Position numbers and translations under genes: made by a program | Notes under the pieces: generated by a model | Seen by the model: only the letters and a program-made list of their open reading frames with translations | Database searches by the model: none | What the model was told of the DNA's origin: nothing | Assembly (NCBI GenBank): GCA_947175585.1 | Contig: CAMWNL010000139.1 | Span: 1-5,753, forward strand | Origin: an uncultured Bacteroidales bacterium | GTDB taxonomy: Bacteria; Bacteroidota; Bacteroidia; Bacteroidales; Muribaculaceae | Reading direction: 5' to 3' | Length of the DNA: 5,753 nt | Part shown: positions 1 to 5,753 of the stretch, in pieces | Numbering within the stretch: position 1 is the first letter of the stretch | Layout: every line of letters begins with the position of its first letter

Positions 1-393
1 TCCCAGCACTTTCCTTATAGTCGGAGGAGCCGAGAAGTAAGCTATAATTACTCCGCTCCAGTCCGCTGCCAGATCCAACACATCACCCGACCTCCCAAGT
101 CCCATAGTCACTTGAGCTATTTCGTCGATGATTCCGAAAGCCATAATAACGATGGCGAGTGTATTGAGAAACCGACGTGATAAGCGTCGGCTCTTGTTTG
201 CCCTCTGAGTGTCAAATGCGACAGCTCCGTAAAGTCCACCCATCATGATGGCGTGGATGAGTTTGTCAAGGTGTGGGATAGGGGGCATTTCATGGTCTCC
301 CAACGGGTCGGACAACAGCGTGGCGTAGAGCACCACCCCTAACGTCAGGGCCGAAGGCCAGTATTTTATTATGAAGTTCTTAATATTATTCAT
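1..393 (-). CDS. VanZ-like family membrane protein, C-terminus cut by window edge
   Basis: The minus frame starting with ATG at 393-391 stays open for 131 codons to the left edge, so the protein is incomplete at its C-terminus. It shows the VanZ-like pattern: a hydrophobic first helix (about residues 13-28), then HLDKLIHAI at 41-49, a second helix (about 45-62), a third (about 76-92) ending in DEIAQ (90-94), then R101-S-G-D104 and D107-L-A-A-D-W-S-G (107-114) leading into a fourth helix. The DExxQ and RxGDxxD motifs are the family signature; many members carry Asn where D111 stands here. VanZ of enterococci gives low-level teicoplanin resistance, but most homologues have no known function, and no resistance role is claimed here. 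The start overlaps the end of the upstream small gene by 8 nt (386-393), which suggests translational coupling and makes this ATG the natural start. It is the last visible gene of the minus-strand operon. Confidence 0.85.
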   Translation of the reverse strand, partial: MNNIKNFIIKYWPSALTLGVVLYATLLSDPLGDHEMPPIPHLDKLIHAIMMGGLYGAVAFDTQRANKSRRLSRRFLNTLAIVIMAFGIIDEIAQVTMGLGRSGDVLDLAADWSGVIIAYFSAPPTIRKVLG

Positions 394-688
394 TTACGGG
401 TTCGTCAAGATAATTTCTTTGTTTCGGTTGCTTACGTGGGGCTTTGATTTTCTCAGCCTTTTTCTTCTTCTTTTTTCTATTGTTCTTTTCTATCGATTGG
501 AGCGAGTCGGGCGATGCGAGTCGTGATTCGACTATTGTCGTGATACTGTCACACATCCGGTCTGTTGACTGACCGCTGTTGTCATTGCAGCTCTTCATCG
601 TCAGGGTCACAGTAATCGCGGCCACCACGATTGTGAGCACACTCAGCGCCGCCAGCTCCATAGCCGTCAGTTTGAACCTTGATGACAC
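386..688 (-). CDS. Small single-pass membrane protein with lysine-rich tail, unknown function
   Basis: I do not recognise a named family. The 100-residue product has a short basic N-terminus (SSRFKLTA), one strong hydrophobic helix (about residues 12-31), a Ser/Asp/Thr-rich segment with C34 and C46, then a very basic stretch (about 68-91, including six consecutive Lys at 72-77) and an acidic end, NYLDEPVNE. The start is probably GTG at 688-686, only 3 nt after the transporter stop. An internal ATG at 661-659 (residue 10) would give 91 residues and still keep the helix, so the start is uncertain. Its stop overlaps the VanZ-like start by 8 nt. Tight packing between two membrane-protein genes supports a real gene. 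If the basic N-terminus stays inside, the tail would face the periplasm; if the positive-inside rule is dominated by the tail, the orientation reverses. Both are inference. Confidence 0.7.
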   Translation of the reverse strand: MSSRFKLTAMELAALSVLTIVVAAITVTLTMKSCNDNSGQSTDRMCDSITTIVESRLASPDSLQSIEKNNRKKKKKKAEKIKAPRKQPKQRNYLDEPVNE

Positions 689-691
689 CGT

Positions 692-2071
692 TCAGACAAA
701 TTTTGAAATCATGATTGCTGCGATCAGCACAGGCGCAAGATAGCGGATGATCACAAGCACAATGCTTGTGATGCGTGATTTTATCGTGCCATCGTTGGTA
801 ATCTGTGATTTTAGCAAGCTTTTGGGCGCGAACCAACCGACGTAGACACATACGCCCATCGACACCATCGGCAACAGCACATTGGTCGTAAATGCGTCGA
901 GCGAATCAAAAATCGACATATCGAAAATTTTGACACCGCTCAGTGATCCGAACGACAGAGAGCAAAGCGAGCTGAGCACAAACAACGGCAGCATCACGAT
1001 CATACACGACTTTACGCGCGACATTTTAAAACGATCCTGCATAAAGGCTATCGACACTTCGGCTATCGACACCGTTGATGTCAGCGCGGCCACAAACAGC
1101 AGCAGGAAAAAAACGATTGACCATAACTGTGTGGCCGGCAGTTGGGCGAATACCTCAGGCAGCGTTACAAACACCAGGGTAGCACCCTCAAGCGGATGAC
1201 GGTCCAGACCGAACGTCGTGACCGCCGGAAAAATGATGCAGCCCATCATCACAGCCACAAGCAGACTCATCAGCGACACTATCACCGATGTCCGGGTCAG
1301 CCTTGTGTCGGCCGGATAATAAGAAGCGTAAGTGATAAGTATGCCCATGCCGAGCGACAGCGAGAAGAATGTCTGCCCGAGGGCATTGATTACTGTCCCT
1401 GCGTTGATTTTCGAAAAGTCGGGCGAAAGGAAAAACTTCAGACCGGCACCGGCGCCCGGCAGACTGAGCGTCACGCAGCAGAGAGCCAGCAACAGCACGA
1501 AGAGCAACGGCATCATGATGTTTGACAGTCGCTCAATGCCCTTCTGCACTCCGCCGAGCAGCACAATAATGTTGACCGCGATGACTGCATACGTGAATAT
1601 CAGTGGCGACACATCACTGCAGATATAGTTGTTCATTCTCGCCGCAAACGCTGCGTCTGCCGCTCCTATATCTCCTGACTGCTCAAGCGACGTGCCTGTT
1701 TCATAGAGGTTTCCGGTTATCGACTGCCACAGATATTCGGCGGTCCACCCTGCCACTACCATATAATAGCATAATATCAGATACGACGCCAGTATTGCGA
1801 CCGCACCGATTATCCACCACGCTTTGCCCGGCGATAGTTTCTGAAACACTCCGACCGCGTCACTGCGTCCGCCGCGGCCGAGCGAGAATTCGGCGAGCAT
1901 TACAGGCACTCCGAGTATAAACACACAAGCTATATAGAGCAGTAGAAATGCCGCGCCGCCGTTGGCTTGTGTTTCCGCCGGAAAGCGCCACACATTTCCC
2001 AGACCTATTGCCGAACCCACTGTGGCGGCAATCAGTCCTATTTTTGATCCGAATTGTGATTTTGTAGACAT
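692..2071 (-). CDS. Sodium-dependent NSS/SNF family transporter (LeuT fold)
   Basis: The 459-residue protein is the normal length for bacterial neurotransmitter:sodium symporters, which couple Na+ entry to uptake of amino acids or related amines across the inner membrane. Helix 1 carries the family hallmark GSAIGLGNVWRFP (19-31) followed by NGGAAF (37-42). Helix 6 has FFSLSLGMGILITYAS (235-250), containing the unwound SLSLG substrate and sodium site. Helix 8 has AALTS (328-332), matching the LeuT Na2-site A-G-L-T-S. R29 and D392 align by eye with the LeuT outer-gate pair R30/D404. About 11 membrane helices can be drawn, the last at roughly 435-456, as in Tyt1-type bacterial members. The substrate cannot be read from the sequence. 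ATG at 2071 is preceded by an A/T-rich leader with no Shine-Dalgarno, usual in Bacteroidetes. It is the first gene of the minus-strand operon. One odd point is Met at position 268, where LeuT has the Na1 ligand N286. Confidence 0.95.
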   Translation of the reverse strand: MSTKSQFGSKIGLIAATVGSAIGLGNVWRFPAETQANGGAAFLLLYIACVFILGVPVMLAEFSLGRGGRSDAVGVFQKLSPGKAWWIIGAVAILASYLILCYYMVVAGWTAEYLWQSITGNLYETGTSLEQSGDIGAADAAFAARMNNYICSDVSPLIFTYAVIAVNIIVLLGGVQKGIERLSNIMMPLLFVLLLALCCVTLSLPGAGAGLKFFLSPDFSKINAGTVINALGQTFFSLSLGMGILITYASYYPADTRLTRTSVIVSLMSLLVAVMMGCIIFPAVTTFGLDRHPLEGATLVFVTLPEVFAQLPATQLWSIVFFLLLFVAALTSTVSIAEVSIAFMQDRFKMSRVKSCMIVMLPLFVLSSLCSLSFGSLSGVKIFDMSIFDSLDAFTTNVLLPMVSMGVCVYVGWFAPKSLLKSQITNDGTIKSRITSIVLVIIRYLAPVLIAAIMISKFV

Positions 2072-2102
2072 ATTATATTATTGTATCGGCTCCAAATGAT
2101 TG

Positions 2103-2133
2103 CAAAATTATCGAAAAAACGCCATTAATCCAA
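2103..2133 (-). promoter_or_regulatory. Candidate Bacteroidetes-type promoter for the transporter operon
   Basis: Read on the minus strand, TAATTTTG at 2110-2103 is an exact match to the Bacteroidetes -7 element TAnnTTTG, and a TTG at 2133-2131 lies 20 nt upstream, close to the spacing expected for the -33 TTTG element. The predicted transcript would start near 2097 and leave a leader of about 25 nt before the transporter ATG. Motif matching by eye only. Confidence 0.5.
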
Positions 2134-2138
2134 CCTCA

Positions 2139-2172
2139 TTGTTATTATTATCCGAAAAAAGAGCTAAATTTG
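2139..2172 (+). promoter_or_regulatory. Candidate Bacteroidetes-type promoter for the protease gene
   Basis: TAAATTTG at 2165-2172 matches the Bacteroidetes -7 element TAnnTTTG exactly. The best upstream partner is a TTG at 2139-2141, with a 23-nt spacer that is slightly long, so the -33 element is weak. Transcription would start near 2178, giving a leader of about 47 nt before the protease ATG. The -33 regions of this and the opposing promoter are only about 5 nt apart. Confidence 0.45.
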
Positions 2173-2224
2173 CATATAACAGAATTTAATCTCATGATAA
2201 ATTATCAATCAAAATCATAACTCT

Positions 2225-5200
2225 ATGAAAAAAATATTTCTATCATTGGCTTTGCTCGTGCCCTTTGCAGGCTCAGCGGTTACGCCCTTATGGTTGCGTG
2301 ACGCCAAAATTTCGCCCGACGGCAGCCGTGTCGCCTTTACTTATAAAGGTGACATCTGGACTGTGCCGGTCACCGGTGGCCAGGCTACTCGCGTCACTGC
2401 TACTCCTGACTACGAGGCTAATCCCGTCTGGAGTCCCGACAGCCGTAAACTGGCTTTCGCCGGAGACGCGACAGGTAATTTTGATATTTATATTGTTGAT
2501 GCGGTCGGCGGAGTTCCCGTAAGATTGACTTATAACTCGGTTTCTGAGATTCCCGAGTCGTTCACGCCCGATGGTTCTGCCGTGCTTTTCTCGGCCTCGA
2601 TTCAGGACCCGGCTGAAAGTGCGCTTTTCCCCACGGCGAGAATGACCGAACTCTATTCCGTGCCTGTTTCCGGCGGACAGCTCACACAGGTGCTTGCCAC
2701 TCCGGCGCGTTTTGTCAGCTTCATACCCGGCGGTAAAGGATCATTTCTTTATCAGGACGTAAAAGGCTTTGAGGACGAATGGCGCAAACACCACACATCC
2801 TCTGTCACTCGCGACATCTGGTTCTACGATGCCAAGACAGGCAAGCACACCAATCTCACCGACCTTGGCGGCGAAGACACCAATCCGGTGGCTCTCAGTG
2901 CATCTGAGTTTGCGTTCCTGAGCGAACGCAATGGTTCGACAGTCAATGTCTACTCGGCTCCGCTCTCAGACCCGGCGGCTGCCAAGGCACTCACTTCGTT
3001 CAAGACTCACCCTGTCCGTTTCCTTTCCAACGCCAACGACGGCACAATGGCTTTCACCTACGACGGCGAGCTGTATTCACTCAAACCCGGCGCGACAAAG
3101 CCTGAGAAAATCAATATCGACCTGATTGACACTGACGTTAACCGCACGAAGCGTCTCAATGTCGGCGGTGCCCGTGGCGCTGTCGTTTCGCCCGACGGTA
3201 AGTCGGTGGCGTTCATCTATCGAGGCAACGTTTTTGTCACTTCGGTCGAATACGCTACAACCAAGCAGATTACCGACACTCCCGAGGCCGAAGGGTCGGT
3301 CAGCTGGGATCCTGATTCAAAATCTTTGATTTACACATCTGAGCGCGACGGCAAATTCAATATCTACCGTGCCACAATCGCCCGTGGCAATGACGAGGCT
3401 AATTTCGCCAACGCTACCCTGATTAAAGAGGAACCCCTCTTCAAACCCGACGGCCACGAACGCACTATGGCAGAACTTTCGCCCGATGGCAAGCAACTCG
3501 CCTTCATCCTTGACCGCACCAAACTCGCGGTGATGGATATGGAGTCAGGCAAGGTGCGCCAGTTGACCGACGGCTCTACTCATCGTCAGCGTGGGGGCGG
3601 TTTCAACTACACCTGGTCGCCCGACTCAAAGTGGATAGCTCTCGAAATCGTCGATCGCATGCACGATCCCTACTATGACATAGCCCTCATCAACGTGGCT
3701 GACGGATCAATGACTAATCTCACCAACAGCGGATACTTCGACGAATCACCCCGTTGGGTGATGGACGGCAACGCCCTTCTGTTTGCCTCAGAGCGTTACG
3801 GCATGCGCAACCATGCTTCATGGGGTTCGGAGATGGACGTTATGATGGTCTTCATGAATCGCGACGCTTACGACAAATTCCGCCTTTCAGCCGAGGACTA
3901 TGCTCTTGTCAAAGATCTCGAAAAGAGCAATAAGAAGTCAAAGGACAAAAAAGATGACGACAAGGATAAAGATAAAAGCGATGCCGACACAAAGGATATC
4001 AACGTCGAGCTTGACGGTATTCAGGATCGCGTCGTGCGCCTCACTCCGATGTCTTCCGACCTTTCATCCTACATCCTGACCGACGACGGCGAGACACTTT
4101 ACTATATCAGCCAGGGTCCCGAGAAAAAGCAGCTCTGGAAAATCGGCCTGCGCAAAGACGAGATCAAACTCGTCGGCAATGTCGACGGCGCCTCTAACTT
4201 TGACAGCTCGGCCGACGGCAAGACTCTCTTCCTCTTCGGCTCGTCGATGAAAAAACTCGACCCGAAGTCTGACAAGATAACCTCTATTACTACCAAGGCC
4301 ACTATGGATCTTGATCCGGCGGCCGAGCGCGAATTTATGTTTGACAACATTTCGCGTGAAGTCAACGAACGATTCTATACCGCAGACCTCCACGGAGTCG
4401 ACTGGCCGATGATGACTGAGGCTTATCGCAAGTTCCTCCCTCATATTAATAATAACTATGACTTCGCCGAACTCGTCAGCGAATGGCTCGGCGAACTCAA
4501 CGTCAGCCACACCGGTGGTCGCTACTCCGGTCGTGGGTCTGCGCTCAGAGATGACCGCACAGCCGCTCTCGGCCTGATTTTTGATCTCTCTTACACAGGC
4601 AAAGGCCTCAAGGTCGCCGAGATTATAGCCAATGGTCCGTTTGACCGTGCGGCTTCCGAACTCCGTCCCGGCTATATCATCGACAGCATCGACGGAGAGG
4701 AAGTGACTTTCGGTTCTGATTTCATCGAGGCACTCAATAACAAGATCGGTCAGAAGACACTCGTGTCATTCTATAACCCTGCCGACGGCAAGATTATCAA
4801 CGAAGTCATCCTGCCGATTACCACTGCCAAGCAGAACTCTCTGCTCTATGACCGTTGGGTGAAAGCACGTGCGGCTGAAGTCGACCGTCTCAGCAATGGC
4901 CGTCTCGGCTACGTCCACATCCAGTCGATGGGTGACGATTCGTTCCGCAAGGTCTACTCTGACGTGCTGGGTAAATACAATGACCGCGAGGGCATCGTCA
5001 TCGACATCCGCTGGAACGGCGGCGGTCGTCTCCACGAAGATATCGAAATCCTCTTCAGCGGCAACAAATACTTCACTCAGGAAATCCGCGGAGACAAGAC
5101 CTGTGACATGCCGTCGCGTCGCTGGAACAAACCCTCGATCATGCTTATGTCTGAGGCTTGCTACTCTAATGCCCACGGCACTCCCTGGGTCTACAAACAC

Positions 5201-5464
5201 CGCGACCTCGGCAAACTCGTAGGCATGCCCGTTCCCGGCACAATGACATCGGTCAACTGGGTGACTATGCAGGATCCTTCGCTCGTATTCGGTATTCCCG
5301 TTGTCGGCTATCGTCTTGCCGACGGATCGGTACTCGAAAACCAGCAGCTCGAACCCGATATCAAGGTTGCCAACGACCCGGCGACAGTTGTCAAAGGCGA
5401 AGACCGCCAGCTTAAGGCCGCCGTCGACGAACTCCTCCGCGAGATCGACGCAAAGAAAAAATAA
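2225..5464 (+). CDS. Exported tricorn-type S41 serine protease
   Basis: The 1079-residue protein matches archaeal tricorn in length and domain order. Residues 1-18 form a signal peptide (KK, hydrophobic core, AGSA then V19), so it is probably periplasmic or envelope-exposed, unlike cytosolic archaeal tricorn. Beta-propeller repeats follow, with PD40-type SPDG/SPDS strands at about 30, 70, 322 and 355, fitting a first propeller (about 20-300) and a second (about 305-690). C1 spans about 695-770 and contains the catalytic S761-H762 pair. A PDZ domain lies at about 779-865. C2 has the DIRWNGGG turn (927-934), nucleophile S981 in ACYSNAH, and E1038 in LENQQLEPDI. The S761-to-S981 distance of 220 equals S745-to-S965 in Thermoplasma tricorn as I recall it. 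The family cuts oligopeptides into short peptides. Oddities are a Lys/Asp-rich insert (567-591) and Asn-Ala-His after the nucleophile. The ATG at 2225 is set by the signal peptide and an upstream in-frame TAA. Apparently monocistronic. Confidence 0.95.
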   Translation: MKKIFLSLALLVPFAGSAVTPLWLRDAKISPDGSRVAFTYKGDIWTVPVTGGQATRVTATPDYEANPVWSPDSRKLAFAGDATGNFDIYIVDAVGGVPVRLTYNSVSEIPESFTPDGSAVLFSASIQDPAESALFPTARMTELYSVPVSGGQLTQVLATPARFVSFIPGGKGSFLYQDVKGFEDEWRKHHTSSVTRDIWFYDAKTGKHTNLTDLGGEDTNPVALSASEFAFLSERNGSTVNVYSAPLSDPAAAKALTSFKTHPVRFLSNANDGTMAFTYDGELYSLKPGATKPEKINIDLIDTDVNRTKRLNVGGARGAVVSPDGKSVAFIYRGNVFVTSVEYATTKQITDTPEAEGSVSWDPDSKSLIYTSERDGKFNIYRATIARGNDEANFANATLIKEEPLFKPDGHERTMAELSPDGKQLAFILDRTKLAVMDMESGKVRQLTDGSTHRQRGGGFNYTWSPDSKWIALEIVDRMHDPYYDIALINVADGSMTNLTNSGYFDESPRWVMDGNALLFASERYGMRNHASWGSEMDVMMVFMNRDAYDKFRLSAEDYALVKDLEKSNKKSKDKKDDDKDKDKSDADTKDINVELDGIQDRVVRLTPMSSDLSSYILTDDGETLYYISQGPEKKQLWKIGLRKDEIKLVGNVDGASNFDSSADGKTLFLFGSSMKKLDPKSDKITSITTKATMDLDPAAEREFMFDNISREVNERFYTADLHGVDWPMMTEAYRKFLPHINNNYDFAELVSEWLGELNVSHTGGRYSGRGSALRDDRTAALGLIFDLSYTGKGLKVAEIIANGPFDRAASELRPGYIIDSIDGEEVTFGSDFIEALNNKIGQKTLVSFYNPADGKIINEVILPITTAKQNSLLYDRWVKARAAEVDRLSNGRLGYVHIQSMGDDSFRKVYSDVLGKYNDREGIVIDIRWNGGGRLHEDIEILFSGNKYFTQEIRGDKTCDMPSRRWNKPSIMLMSEACYSNAHGTPWVYKHRDLGKLVGMPVPGTMTSVNWVTMQDPSLVFGIPVVGYRLADGSVLENQQLEPDIKVANDPATVVKGEDRQLKAAVDELLREIDAKKK

Positions 5465-5491
5465 ACACCGTTCCTGAATTTCCCGAAACAA

Positions 5492-5531
5492 AGGGCATGG
5501 CTGATTGAATCCCACCAATCAGCCATGCCCT
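5492..5531 (+). terminator. Hairpin after the protease gene, probable terminator
   Basis: GGGCATGGCTGATTG (5493-5507) pairs perfectly with CAATCAGCCATGCCC (5516-5530), and an A-T pair (5492/5531) extends the stem to 16 bp around an 8-nt loop. It begins 28 nt after the protease stop. The plus-strand 3' flank (TAAAATATTATAC) is A/T-rich but is not a run of T. The minus-strand 3' flank (TTTGTTTC) is T-richer, so the hairpin could also stop transcripts coming from the right. Confidence 0.75.
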
Positions 5532-5618
5532 AAAATATTATACACCCTTCCAATCTCGATTATAATAGAGGTCTTCCCCTCCATGCGTAATGTTTTGTAT
5601 ATGCATTGATATTATACA
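5532..5618. other. A/T-rich intergenic spacer, no gene seen
   Basis: This stretch between the hairpin and the right-edge repeat region holds no convincing reading frame, RNA gene or promoter. Only short, weak inverted repeats were seen, such as TGTATA paired with TATACA around 5598-5618. Confidence 0.5.
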
Positions 5619-5753
5619 TTATGACGGGCATGTCATATATCTATGGTGAAAGTTTAAGTACTGCAAACTTCGGTATTTAGGCATTTTCAGGGTATCTAAA
5701 CTTCGGTAAATCGGGAAAATTGAGTACTGCAAACTTCGGTATTTCGGCATTTT
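5619..5753 (-). CDS. Possible C-terminal end of an 11-residue-repeat protein
   Basis: On the minus strand one frame is open from the right edge to a TAA at 5621-5619, giving 44 residues with no start in view. It reads as 11-residue units KMPKYRSLQYS, IFPIYRSLDTL and KMPKYRSLQYL, then NFHHRYMTCPS, which does not fit the pattern. The shared core is P-x-Y-R-S-L. All other frames meet stops within the array. The single difference between the two near-identical units over 31 bp is a silent CCG/CCT proline change, and the middle unit's Leu codon in YRSL also differs silently (TTA against TTG). This mildly favours coding, but a 33-bp repeat can stay open by chance because its period is a multiple of three. 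No known family is recognised. It may equally be a non-coding repeat. Confidence 0.3.
   Translation of the reverse strand, partial: KMPKYRSLQYSIFPIYRSLDTLKMPKYRSLQYLNFHHRYMTCPS
5655..5753. repeat. 33-bp tandem repeat array running off the right edge
   Basis: AAACTTCGGTA occurs at 5665, 5698 and 5731, exactly 33 bp apart each time. Three contiguous units fit: 5655-5687, 5688-5720 and 5721-5753. The outer two are nearly identical: the 31-bp stretch starting AGTACTGCAAACTTCGG at 5657 recurs at 5723 with one substitution. The middle unit is diverged outside the core, which gives a 66-bp A-B-A alternation. There are no unique spacers between units, so it is not a CRISPR. The last copy is cut by the window end, so the total number of units is unknown. 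Confidence 0.85.

Noticed and set aside
450..490. Frameshift or pseudogene caused by the A/T homopolymer in the polylysine region of the small gene
   Set aside because: The frame stays open through to a stop that overlaps the next gene in the usual operon manner, so there is no sign of disruption.
582..851. 89-codon minus-strand frame spanning the transporter/small-gene junction
   Set aside because: It overlaps two better-supported genes in another frame and has no membrane or domain pattern.
2194..2220. Eight-residue upstream open frame (MINYQSKS) in the protease leader
   Set aside because: It is short, has no ribosome-binding signal and no run of regulatory codons; an AT-rich leader gives such frames by chance.
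4064..4510. 148-codon minus-strand open frame opposite the protease
   Set aside because: It is a shadow of the well-supported protease frame, with no promoter or family signature.
4766..5518. 250-codon open frame on the minus strand opposite the protease C-terminus
   Set aside because: It lies antisense to the catalytic C2 and PDZ regions, has no recognisable domain, and is explained by the codon pattern of the protease gene.
5621..5636. Small hairpin ATGAC-6 nt-GTCAT
   Set aside because: The stem is only 5-6 bp, as expected by chance, and has no link to a gene start or end.
5655..5753. CRISPR array
   Set aside because: The 33-bp units are contiguous with no unique spacers, and the middle unit is diverged across most of its length rather than at a spacer.

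Overview
The window looks like chromosomal DNA from a Bacteroidales gut-type bacterium, most likely near Muribaculaceae. This is inferred from three things: start sites without Shine-Dalgarno sequences but with A/T-rich leaders, two good matches to the Bacteroidetes -7 promoter element (TAnnTTTG), and the mix of gene families. No reference comparison was possible.

Layout: the left 2.07 kb is a tightly packed minus-strand operon. In transcription order it holds a neurotransmitter:sodium symporter (NSS/SNF) family transporter (2071-692), a small single-pass membrane protein with a very basic tail (688-386, GTG start), and a VanZ-like membrane protein (393-1) that runs off the left edge. The first two genes are 3 nt apart and the last two overlap by 8 nt. 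A 153-bp divergent intergenic region (2072-2224) carries back-to-back candidate promoters. To its right, on the plus strand, is one large gene (2225-5464) for an exported tricorn-type S41 serine protease with propeller, C1, PDZ and C2 regions and the expected catalytic residues. A perfect 16-bp stem hairpin (5492-5531) follows the protease.

The last 290 bases hold no plus-strand gene. The final ~100 bases are a tandem array with an exact 33-bp period that continues past the right edge. Its only open frame is on the minus strand and reads as an 11-residue repeat built around P-x-Y-R-S-L. This is the least explained part of the window.

How the parts may work together: an exported oligopeptide-degrading protease divergent from a sodium-coupled amino-acid-type transporter suggests peptide breakdown in the envelope followed by uptake. 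That link is inference from adjacency only. The rest of the window is ordinary Bacteroidales gene content. No defence system, mobile element, tRNA, rRNA or CRISPR array was seen.
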